Source of the DNA: Prevotellaceae bacterium UBA1787 | GTDB taxonomy: Bacteria; Bacteroidota; Bacteroidia; Bacteroidales; Bacteroidaceae | Assembly: GCA_002315195.1 (NCBI GenBank) | Contig: DCGD01000058.1 | Coordinates: 792-7,606 of the forward strand | DNA length: 6,815 nucleotides | Direction: 5' to 3' | Shown here: positions 1-5,584 of the stretch, piece by piece | Layout of the letters: each line of letters starts with the position of its first letter | Numbering within the stretch: position 1 is the stretch's first letter | Program-made: the position numbers and the translations under genes | Notes under the pieces: model-generated | What the model saw: only the letters and a program-made list of their open reading frames with translations | Told to the model about the DNA's origin: nothing | Databases searched by the model: none

Positions 1-625
1 CGTTGAAACCCTTGTTGGCTGCGTAGTGGACGCCGTCCGGCGCGCCGAACAATGCGGTGACAAAATTAAGGTTGTAGATGTTCAGGTCCATCAAGGTGCC
101 TCCTCCGTATTCGGGATTGAACACGGGTTCGACGACGTGTTGCAGATAGTGGTCGTAGCGCGTGGAGTATTTCGAGTAGTTGCATTGAATCAACCTGATG
201 TCGCCCAATCGTGGAAGCATTTCACCGATTTTTTGGAAAAATGGGGCGTGAAGGAAGGTGACGGCCTCAAACACAAAGGCATGTTTTTCAATGGCCAGCC
301 GGTGTATGTTTTCCACATCCCTGCTGTTGGTACACATGGGCTTTTCGATGATGAGGTGTTTGCCTGTTTCGAGCGCCTTGATGCTGTAGTCGTAATGTAC
401 GCTGTTGATGTTGCCGATGTACACAAAATCCATGTCGCCTTCTTTCAGCATTTGGGCGTAATCCGTGAAAATGCGTCCAATGTGGAAAGTTTCGGCAAGT
501 TGTTTACCTTTTTCCATGCTTTGCGGGCGGGCGAAAATGCAAGTTGCAGTAATGCCCTCCACATTCTGAATGGCCTTCAATGCTTCGGGTACGATTTTTC
601 CAGTTCCGACAATACCTAATTTCAT
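1..625 (-). CDS. Gfo/Idh/MocA-family NAD(P)-dependent oxidoreductase (N-terminal 208 residues, C-terminus outside window)
   Basis: Translation from the ATG at 625 gives 208 codons that stay open to the left edge, so the gene is cut at its 3' end. Residues 4-9 (GIVGTG) are the glycine-rich start of a Rossmann fold that binds NAD(P). Residues 94-96 (EKP) are the signature of the Gfo/Idh/MocA family, whose Lys (K95) is the usual catalytic residue. Residues 175-186 (GGGTLMDLNIYN) match the family's GGGxLxDxGxY/H block, with Tyr at 184 where many members have His; this is seen in the dihydrodiol-dehydrogenase/glucose-fructose-oxidoreductase-like branch. Family members oxidise or reduce sugars, inositols or related polyols in the cytoplasm; the substrate cannot be told here. 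It is the last visible gene of a four-gene leftward operon, 9 nt after the preceding stop. No Shine-Dalgarno is visible, as is normal in Bacteroidetes. Confidence 0.93.
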   Translation of the reverse strand, partial: MKLGIVGTGKIVPEALKAIQNVEGITATCIFARPQSMEKGKQLAETFHIGRIFTDYAQMLKEGDMDFVYIGNINSVHYDYSIKALETGKHLIIEKPMCTNSRDVENIHRLAIEKHAFVFEAVTFLHAPFFQKIGEMLPRLGDIRLIQCNYSKYSTRYDHYLQHVVEPVFNPEYGGGTLMDLNIYNLNFVTALFGAPDGVHYAANKGFN

Positions 626-634
626 GTTGTTGAA

Positions 635-1060
635 TTATTTTTTCCTTTCAAAAACCATTTTTTCGGGAATTTTCACCCATTTTCTGTTTTCCGAACGGCG
701 TATAAAGTTCGTACCGCTCGTTTCGTACATCAGTTTACCTTCCTTGTTGAAATATAGAATCAATTCCTGTGTGTCCGCCCCGAGGTCGTTTGTCAATTTC
801 ACCGTCGCCTTGTTTTTCTTGACGCTATGGTCTGTAACAAACCAAATGTCGTAGAGATTGCCGGTCATGTAGCCGTTCATGGCGCCCAAAAAAGAATAGG
901 ATGGAGCCACGATGGTGGTGTCATACAAGTCCAACTCCAGTTTGATGTCGTTCTCCTTATTATAGAAAGAACCCTTGAAGGGACGTTTGGCGTCTTGCGC
1001 GGAGCTGCCCACGACAAAGGAAAAGGCGAAGAGGAAAAAGAAAAGCCATTGTCTATTCAT
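635..1060 (-). CDS. Small secreted protein of unknown function (141 aa)
   Basis: I do not recognise a family. The first 21 residues form a clear Sec signal peptide: basic N-terminus (MNRQW), a Phe-rich hydrophobic core, and a likely cleavage after SSA at residue 21. The mature part is about 120 residues, rich in alternating polar and hydrophobic residues (KLELDLYDTTIV, ATVKLTND, ELILYFNKEGKLMYE), which suggests a small beta-sheet domain. It ends in a basic tail (FERKK) and has no cysteines. There is no Cys after the hydrophobic core, so it is not a lipoprotein and is probably periplasmic. Its ATG overlaps the end of the upstream FHA-like gene by 8 nt, implying translational coupling, and the oxidoreductase gene starts 9 nt after its stop. 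Confidence is high that it is a real gene because of the operon position and signal peptide, but nothing can be said about its task. Confidence 0.88.
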   Translation of the reverse strand: MNRQWLFFFLFAFSFVVGSSAQDAKRPFKGSFYNKENDIKLELDLYDTTIVAPSYSFLGAMNGYMTGNLYDIWFVTDHSVKKNKATVKLTNDLGADTQELILYFNKEGKLMYETSGTNFIRRSENRKWVKIPEKMVFERKK

Positions 1061-1565
1061 TGGAAGAGTCGTTTGAATTGTTGAAAATCATGCTTGTGGC
1101 ACCGATGGTAATGATGGCGCCGTCCTCCATGTTGACTCTGTCGCAATCCCTCAAAATTTCGTCTTGATAGAAAGTACCCGTGTTGCTGGGAGCGTCGCGC
1201 AGGACATGCTGAATTTTGCCCTTCTTGTTGAATTTTACGGTAACGATGCAATGTGTGGTGTCGATGCTCGGGTCTGAAGTGATGATGGCGGCGTTGGCGT
1301 TCGTACCTTTTACATAACGTCCGATGACGTTTTCTCCCAAGTGCAGTTTAATTTCCTGTGTTTCGTGGAATGTATTGGCCACAACGGTGAGTATGCCGAA
1401 AGTTTCCGGTTCTTCGGCCTCCTTGTCTTGTTCATTAGCCTTGCAGCGTACCTTGAACTGTTTGTTGCAGGCGGGACAGGTAAACACCAGCACTCGGTTT
1501 GCGGGATATGCTTTTTCATCGAAAGTAACATAAGCGCCACATTTGGGGCAGGCAATACGTTTCAT
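1053..1565 (-). CDS. Zinc-ribbon and FHA-like domain protein (170 aa)
   Basis: Residues 1-41 form a zinc ribbon of the MJ0042 type: CPKC (C6, C9) and CPAC (C30, C33) are four metal ligands. A short acidic linker (about 44-56) leads to a forkhead-associated (FHA) fold at about 57-162. Seen FHA hallmarks are IGRY (G82, R83), the strand with H105, SNTGTF (127-132) and the DGAIITIG strand (148-155). FHA domains normally bind phosphothreonine peptides. Here the canonical SxxH is DTTH (Ser replaced by D102), and the usual TNG reads NTG (128-130), so phosphopeptide binding may be altered or lost. No signal peptide or membrane segment is present, so it is cytoplasmic. It begins 6 nt after the HU/SPOR gene and overlaps the next gene by 8 nt, which makes joint expression very likely. 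The fold assignment is confident; the ligand is unknown. Confidence 0.93.
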   Translation of the reverse strand: MKRIACPKCGAYVTFDEKAYPANRVLVFTCPACNKQFKVRCKANEQDKEAEEPETFGILTVVANTFHETQEIKLHLGENVIGRYVKGTNANAAIITSDPSIDTTHCIVTVKFNKKGKIQHVLRDAPSNTGTFYQDEILRDCDRVNMEDGAIITIGATSMIFNNSNDSSNE

Positions 1566-1571
1566 GGCATA

Positions 1572-2711
1572 CTAATACTTGACTTGAAACACCCAGGCAT
1601 CTTTGAAAAGTTTGTTTTCCTTGATTTTGCGCAATGCCTTGGTGGCTTCTTCTTTTGTAGGATATTTTGAGTAAACAACGCGTTTCATATTGTTCGTAAC
1701 GAGGAGGTGCGCCTTGTCATAGCCATCCGTCCTCAGCCGTTTGATGAAATCCAGGGCGTTTGCCTCTTGGATGCAACTTGCCAAGACTATGGTGTAATAG
1801 TTGTTTTCTTTTTTCGTGTTGTTTTCAAGGGCTTTTTCAGCGTCATTGTTCGTTTCGGTATTTTCGGTCTCCACCGTTTCTTTCTTCACTTGCGTGTCGT
1901 TTTGGGTAGCCTGCGTGTCATTGCCGTCGCTTGCCTGCGTGTCAGTCATTACATTTCCACTTTGGGTGTTTCCACTTTGAATATTTGCATCTTGGGAGTG
2001 TCCGCTCATGAAGGGGAAGGAGTACATGACGCTTTCGGTCATGCCGGCGCGAATCTTTTTTGAACTTGAAGAGTTGCTGACGGGTACGGAAAAAGCGAAA
2101 TAGAAGCAGATGGCAGCAATAACCGCCGCGACATAATTGGTGACTTCTCGGTTTAACTTGATGATGTAAGGCTGTGACTTTCTTCTGTCGCTTTCGTGTG
2201 CATCGTCATCAATGCCTTCATACTCATCTTGAAGAACGTCCGGTTCGTTTTCTTCACCGACGTTTCGGTCTGAGTTCAGGAATTGACCTTCGAAGACGGA
2301 AATGTTCAGTACATCCAATCCATAGAATTGCGGGCTTGCTATGCCACATTCATTTTCCGGCGTGAAAAGGAGTTTGCTGTCGGAATTGAGTTTTATCGTC
2401 CCGATGTTCTCAAAGTGGTAGAAGCCTTGTTCATGCAGAACCTCTTTTATCCTGTTGCTTTCCTCCTTTACAAGTCGCATGGCTTCCGGGTAGTTGGTGT
2501 CGTAGGATTGCATGTAGGCTTGAATCAGGAGCCCATCGTTCATGGTGAGTTGTTCGTTAAAACTGATGGTACGGAATGGTGGATAGAAAGCATTGTTTTC
2601 ATCCACTCTATAAGACGGCTCGTATTGTGTGACAAACCCTCCGAAATCGGGAATGATGACACAATCGTGCGTCAATAAAAGTTTTTCTATGTACCGTTCA
2701 ATCTTAATCAT
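1572..2711 (-). CDS. HU-CCDC81-type DNA-binding-fold protein with one membrane span and C-terminal SPOR domain (379 aa)
   Basis: Residues 1-about 140 match the bacterial HU-CCDC81 pair of HU/IHF-like domains typical of Bacteroidetes: the opening IERYIEKLLLTHDCVIIPDFGGF is diagnostic, followed by the FNEQLTMNDGLL region. An acidic linker (150-175) leads to one hydrophobic span at about 191-210. Next comes a low-complexity Ser/Asn/Thr/Gln/Glu linker (about 215-303) with DTQ and QSGN repeats. A SPOR domain fills about 304-378 (YYTIVLASCIQEANALDFIK to the C-terminal AWVFQVKY). SPOR domains bind denuded peptidoglycan glycans at division sites. The expected topology is HU-like part in the cytoplasm and SPOR in the periplasm. 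This ATG is kept because the family begins in just this way and the next Met is at 57. It is the first gene of the operon, with a -7 element 4 nt before the ATG. HU-like folds here need not bind DNA; a protein-interaction role is possible. Confidence 0.95.
   Translation of the reverse strand: MIKIERYIEKLLLTHDCVIIPDFGGFVTQYEPSYRVDENNAFYPPFRTISFNEQLTMNDGLLIQAYMQSYDTNYPEAMRLVKEESNRIKEVLHEQGFYHFENIGTIKLNSDSKLLFTPENECGIASPQFYGLDVLNISVFEGQFLNSDRNVGEENEPDVLQDEYEGIDDDAHESDRRKSQPYIIKLNREVTNYVAAVIAAICFYFAFSVPVSNSSSSKKIRAGMTESVMYSFPFMSGHSQDANIQSGNTQSGNVMTDTQASDGNDTQATQNDTQVKKETVETENTETNNDAEKALENNTKKENNYYTIVLASCIQEANALDFIKRLRTDGYDKAHLLVTNNMKRVVYSKYPTKEEATKALRKIKENKLFKDAWVFQVKY
1954..1979 (-). repeat. Two 11-bp direct repeats inside the SPOR-protein linker
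   Basis: TTTCCACTTTG (plus strand) occurs at 1954-1964 and 1969-1979, offset by 15 nt, so each unit adds exactly five codons (QSGNT, QSGNV). A related set, TGCGTGTC, sits at 1891-1898, 1912-1919 and 1936-1943 (offsets 21 and 24 nt, both multiples of three) and encodes the DTQ triplets. All spacings keep frame, so these are in-frame linker expansions between the membrane span and the SPOR domain rather than a disrupting element. Confidence 0.75.
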
Positions 2712-2715
2712 GGTG

Positions 2716-2750
2716 CAAAGGTATAAAATCTTTCCTGAAATAAATCCAAA
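2716..2750 (-). promoter_or_regulatory. Probable Bacteroidetes-type promoter for the HU/SPOR operon
   Basis: On the minus strand TACCTTTG (2723-2716) fits the Bacteroidetes -7 consensus TAnnTTTG exactly. A TTTG (2750-2747) lies upstream with a 23-nt spacer, a little longer than the usual 19-21, so the -33 match is weaker. Only four bases (CACC) separate the -7 element from the ATG at 2711. Transcription would therefore start at or within a few bases of the start codon. Confidence 0.6.
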
Positions 2751-2900
2751 GAAATGAAAATAAAAATTGCAGTTAAATTATTTATTTTTTTAAATAACTG
2801 ATACAGTTCAAAATAATTCTATTTGTTAATTCAGAAAGATAAATAAACTCCATAAATGCAGCAGCGATTGACATCAAAAAAAAGTCTATTTTCCTTGTCT

Positions 2901-2938
2901 TGTCACACCCTTTGAATGTTTGATGTTCAATATGTGAC
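2901..2938. repeat. Nested inverted repeats (GTCACA/TGTGAC around TTGAA/TTCAA)
   Basis: GTCACA at 2902-2907 is complementary to TGTGAC at 2933-2938. Inside this pair, TTGAA (2912-2916) is complementary to TTCAA (2926-2930). The two arm pairs can form one hairpin with an internal loop, or could be a two-part operator. It lies about 190 nt upstream of the HU/SPOR start codon. No U-tract follows on either strand, so it is not an obvious terminator. Confidence 0.4.
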
Positions 2939-2998
2939 GAAAGTTACTTGAAATTTTGCGTGAAAACATCAACGTATTTGTTCCGTGACGCAGTATGA

Positions 2999-3037
2999 AG
3001 CATATCTAAACGAAAAAATCGGTTTCATTAGAACCGA
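2999..3037 (-). terminator. Leftward intrinsic terminator (distal of two)
   Basis: Read on the minus strand, TCGGTT (3037-3032) pairs with AACCGA (3024-3019) across a 7-nt loop, and the stem is followed at once by six T (TTTTTTCGTTT). This is a classic stem plus U-tract. It lies about 185 nt beyond the stop of the DUF4832 gene and would catch read-through before the HU/SPOR promoter. Confidence 0.75.
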
Positions 3038-3083
3038 ACAGATAAATTTGTAAGTTTATGTTTGAATTTAGGTAGGTTTGAAA

Positions 3084-3116
3084 TAATTAAACCATGCCAA
3101 CATAGTCGGCATGGTT
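3084..3116 (-). terminator. Leftward intrinsic terminator for the DUF3298-DUF4832 operon (proximal)
   Basis: AACCATGCC (3116-3108 read on the minus strand, and the same on plus at 3090-3098) forms a perfect 9-bp inverted repeat. On the minus strand the stem extends by a G-U wobble (3107/3099) and two more pairs to 12 bp with a three-base TAT loop. On the plus strand the same position would be an A-C mismatch, so the fold favours leftward RNA. A U-rich tail (TTTAATTATTTC) follows. It lies about 105 nt after the DUF4832 stop codon. Confidence 0.75.
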
Positions 3117-3221
3117 CACTATTGTTGAAATGCTAAGGCAGTAGGTCGTAATGGTGAAAAAACTTGTTTGGACGTATTACCTTTATATATTATTATGGTG
3201 TAAAGGTCAGGGGGGGAAGGC

Positions 3222-4691
3222 TTACTTAACCTTGATCTCACCAATGGGCAGCCAACCGTTAGACAAAGTAGTTTTGTTGGCGACGGTCAGTTGGATTCCC
3301 ACCATGTTGTTCCGCGTCTTGTCAACAATGCCAATGGCGAGGCGGTACTTACCTTTACGGGCGTTGAATTTGCAATTGAGCCTGTAATCCTTGTCATTTT
3401 CCATAAGCCATTCCGAGGGGTCTGCGTTTTCATCCACCACGATTTCCTCCGGCACGTCCGAATTCAGTGGAATTAAGGCGAACGCCACCTTATATTTATG
3501 GTTCCAGTGTGAATTGTTGTTGGGACAAACGCCCCAGCCGGAATTTTTCCATGTATGGCATATCGTCATCTCCGTGCAGCGTTTGATTTTCTTGGAGTAT
3601 GCCACATGTATGGGCGTGAGTCGGTAGCCAGCCTTTTGATTTAACGCATCGACCAGATCCTTTGCTTGTTTCATCCATAAAGTTGAAGCTTCGCCGACGT
3701 TTCTCAAATCCAGCATGTTCGCCCTGATTCTCTTGGCTTCCTTGTAGGTGAAATCCATCACTTCCCTCCAGTCGCGGAATTCCTCGTTGGTGTAAAGAGA
3801 AGTGTTGGGGCCTTGCGAAAGCCACCACATGGACTCCGCAATGGTGAAATGTTTCGGGAAATAGTCAATCATCAGTTGGCTTTGCGTAGGTTCGAACCAA
3901 ACGCGGCTTCCAATGGCGTCGTGGCGGAAAATGATGTCGTCATTGTCCGCCAGATTCTTCAACTGCGGGTTACCTATGTCGCTGTGCGCGTTGATGGCTA
4001 CGATAACCTTGTTGAAGTGTCGGGCGTAGGAGCGCGCAACCGTGTACAAGACGTTGTTCTTGTTATTCTTGTCTTTGTAAACGGCGTTGAAGCCTTCTCC
4101 CCAAGTTCCCAGGCCGCAGCCGTCCACATAGTCGGTAATCTCGGGATGGTTGAACTCCTTTCCCATGGCTTCCAGGAACTTGTCCAGTTTGCTGAGGAAC
4201 ACGGGGTCATCCGCGTAGGGCGTCCAAAAATTTGTGTTGGACTGATAGCCCTCCGCGCCAGCCTCAATCAGATAGCGCGGCGACACGGGGATTCGATAGT
4301 CCTTGTTGTCATAGTACACTCGGAAAGCCAGTTTGATGTTTCTGTCCTTGGCTCCCTGTATCAGTTTTTTGAACTCTTCGTTGTAAATCCAGGCATATTT
4401 ACCTTCTTCAGGTTCGAGCAAAGCCCATGGCAGTCGGATGTACAGGCTGTTGGCGTAAGCCAGGGCGCCGCATTTTTCCATCTCCTTATAATAATCGTCA
4501 GCCGATTTGGGTATGTAGCCATCCGTATAGATGGACCATCCTGTGCAGGGATTGTGAAAGACGGAAGTAGTGTCGGGAATGAAATTGACATTGACCGCAT
4601 CCTTGACAGTCGCGGCGGTACAAGTGTTGAAAAAACCGCTTTCCGCCAGTGCGGACGCAAGCAACAATAAAAAAGAAATTTTCCTTAACAT
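3222..4691 (-). CDS. Secreted DUF4832 protein with glycoside-hydrolase-like TIM barrel (489 aa)
   Basis: Numbering is from the ATG at 4691. An in-frame TTG four codons upstream (4703) would only add MFFY and is not preferred. Residues 1-about 27 are a signal peptide (MLRKISFLLLLASALAES, likely cleavage near TCTAA). The mature protein opens with NPCTGW (47-52), a variant of the NPxxGW/NPDRGF opening of this family, followed by a barrel resembling GH42/GH5 folds. GTWGEG carries E199, and E286 (TIAES) could be a second carboxylate; that these act in catalysis is inference. The last ~125 residues match the DUF4832 beta-sandwich: TWKNSGWGVCPNN, DPSEWL, KGKYRLAIGIVD, then SNGWLPIGEIKV. It is exported, probably acts on glycans, and the substrate is unknown. 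It follows the DUF3298 lipoprotein gene by 25 nt and shares its promoter. Two terminators lie downstream. Confidence 0.93.
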   Translation of the reverse strand: MLRKISFLLLLASALAESGFFNTCTAATVKDAVNVNFIPDTTSVFHNPCTGWSIYTDGYIPKSADDYYKEMEKCGALAYANSLYIRLPWALLEPEEGKYAWIYNEEFKKLIQGAKDRNIKLAFRVYYDNKDYRIPVSPRYLIEAGAEGYQSNTNFWTPYADDPVFLSKLDKFLEAMGKEFNHPEITDYVDGCGLGTWGEGFNAVYKDKNNKNNVLYTVARSYARHFNKVIVAINAHSDIGNPQLKNLADNDDIIFRHDAIGSRVWFEPTQSQLMIDYFPKHFTIAESMWWLSQGPNTSLYTNEEFRDWREVMDFTYKEAKRIRANMLDLRNVGEASTLWMKQAKDLVDALNQKAGYRLTPIHVAYSKKIKRCTEMTICHTWKNSGWGVCPNNNSHWNHKYKVAFALIPLNSDVPEEIVVDENADPSEWLMENDKDYRLNCKFNARKGKYRLAIGIVDKTRNNMVGIQLTVANKTTLSNGWLPIGEIKVK

Positions 4692-4716
4692 ATAAAAAAA
4701 CAATGGTTTATATAGG

Positions 4717-5514
4717 TTAATTCAATAAATCCTTGATGTCACTTTTGGCAATTGTAGTAGTGATGGTTCCGATGCAATAGGGCGCTATTTCATATTGGTT
4801 GTAGATGAAAGTCAGTGAGTCCTGACTGCAGATGCAATTCTGTGCGGGGCAAGGTTCCATCATGTCGAAAATGCCCATTTCCTTCAAGCCCTCCAACCCA
4901 TTGACCTTGAAATCCTCCGCCATCTTTTTCACGATGGCGTTTGAGAGGTCTGTTTCATAACCGCTTTTGAGAATATCCTGCACACCGAACATCTTTCCGG
5001 TTCTTTTGTCAATATTCATTACGGAGATCATGCAGGACCCATGCGCCCCGCCCAGGTAGGTTTCCAGTTTGAGCGTATAGACCCAAGTGGAATCGCTGCT
5101 GAAAGAGAGGTTTCCCCGTATGTCCAAATAATAGGAGAACTGTGGTGGCTCAGTGTTTCCTTCAGCCATGGATTTGTAGTCATCTTGATAGACGGCTTTG
5201 AAATTTTCCACTTTTGCTTTTATTTTTTCTTCCATGTTCATTTCCGGGTTCACCTCGCAATTGTCATCAAAAAAGCACAAATTCAGCAAGCTGTCGTTGA
5301 TAGCCTCGGCGCCGTCTCCTCCGGTGGCGTATGTCAGGTCAATGTGAATGTCAAACTTCGCCTCTGGCGACAAAGTGTCGGTGGTGGTGTCGCAGACTTG
5401 AAAGTTGTCGAACGTCAATGGTTCGGCGTTGTCCTGCATGGTGGTAGAATTGCCGCAAGAACAAAAGGAAAATGTAGCGGCGCAAAGAAGCGCAAACGAA
5501 TAATACTGTTTCAT
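4717..5514 (-). CDS. DUF3298/RsiV-like lipoprotein (265 aa)
   Basis: The start is the ATG at 5514. An upstream TTG in frame (5556) overlaps the -7 promoter element and cannot be used by that transcript. Residues 1-19 are a lipoprotein signal; SFCSC with C20 (Ser at -1) is the likely lipidated cysteine. No acidic surface-export motif follows C20, so the protein probably faces the periplasm. ETYLGGAHG (151-159) is the DUF4163/RsiV-type hallmark. FIYNQYEIAPYCIGT (236-250) is the DUF3298 signature near the C-terminus. Relatives include PdaC and the sigma-V anti-sigma factor RsiV of Bacillus, where this region binds lysozyme; in Bacteroidetes most are free lipoproteins without an anti-sigma part, as here. 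No cytoplasmic anti-sigma segment or sigma gene is nearby. The mature chain is unusually rich in Cys (C41, C80, C87, C161, C222, C227, C229, C247), suggesting disulfides. First gene of a two-gene operon. Confidence 0.93.
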   Translation of the reverse strand: MKQYYSFALLCAATFSFCSCGNSTTMQDNAEPLTFDNFQVCDTTTDTLSPEAKFDIHIDLTYATGGDGAEAINDSLLNLCFFDDNCEVNPEMNMEEKIKAKVENFKAVYQDDYKSMAEGNTEPPQFSYYLDIRGNLSFSSDSTWVYTLKLETYLGGAHGSCMISVMNIDKRTGKMFGVQDILKSGYETDLSNAIVKKMAEDFKVNGLEGLKEMGIFDMMEPCPAQNCICSQDSLTFIYNQYEIAPYCIGTITTTIAKSDIKDLLN

Positions 5515-5553
5515 GGTAGTAAAAAATTTAAATAAAAAAATATATAGTATGTG

Positions 5554-5584
5554 CAAAGATACATATATCTTTAGTTATGCCAAT
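5554..5584 (-). promoter_or_regulatory. Promoter of the DUF3298-DUF4832 operon
   Basis: On the minus strand TATCTTTG (5561-5554) matches the TAnnTTTG -7 element. ATTG (5584-5581), one base off the TTTG -33 element, sits exactly 19 nt upstream, which is the usual spacing. The predicted leader to the ATG at 5514 is about 30-35 nt and A/T-rich, typical of Bacteroidetes translation initiation without a Shine-Dalgarno. Confidence 0.75.
5555..5572. promoter_or_regulatory. Perfect 7+7 inverted repeat covering the -7 element (candidate operator)
   Basis: AAAGATA (5555-5561), a CATA spacer, then TATCTTT (5566-5572) form a perfect dyad that overlaps all but one base of the -7 element and runs into the spacer toward -33. 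A dimeric regulator bound here would block RNA polymerase. The A/T-rich composition makes chance more likely than for a GC-rich dyad, so this is only a candidate. Confidence 0.4.

Larger units (their letters stand above)
2712..3221. other. AT-rich intergenic region between two leftward operons
   Basis: About 510 nt without a credible gene. From left to right it holds the HU/SPOR promoter (2716-2750), an A/T-rich tract (about 2735-2890), nested inverted repeats (2901-2938), two leftward terminators (2999-3037 and 3084-3116) and an unstructured 105-nt 3' UTR of the DUF4832 gene. That UTR includes a run of seven G (3210-3216) just after the stop. I see nothing else in it. Confidence 0.7.

Noticed and set aside
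26..619. Plus-strand open frame of 197 codons
   Set aside because: It lies antisense to the oxidoreductase gene, whose Rossmann and EKP motifs make the minus strand the coding one; its product has no recognisable features.
3043..3080. Two plus-strand TAnnTTTG matches (3043-3050 and 3073-3080)
   Set aside because: No well-spaced -33 element serves the first, the second has only a 22-nt spaced partner, and no rightward gene follows before 5979.
3210..3216. Run of seven G as a possible phase-variation tract
   Set aside because: It lies just after the stop codon of the DUF4832 gene, outside any coding frame and away from any promoter.
3151..3387. Plus-strand open frame of 78 codons
   Set aside because: Most of it is antisense to the 3' end of the DUF4832 gene; no promoter or family match supports it.
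3813..4670. Plus-strand open frame of 285 codons
   Set aside because: It is the antisense shadow of the DUF4832 gene, which has a signal peptide, family motifs and an operon context.
4692..4703. Upstream TTG start for the DUF4832 gene
   Set aside because: The ATG at 4691 gives a cleaner signal peptide, and the TTG adds only four residues within the intergenic gap.
5515..5556. Upstream TTG start for the DUF3298 lipoprotein
   Set aside because: It overlaps the -7 promoter element, so it would not be in the transcript; it would also bury the lipoprotein signal.
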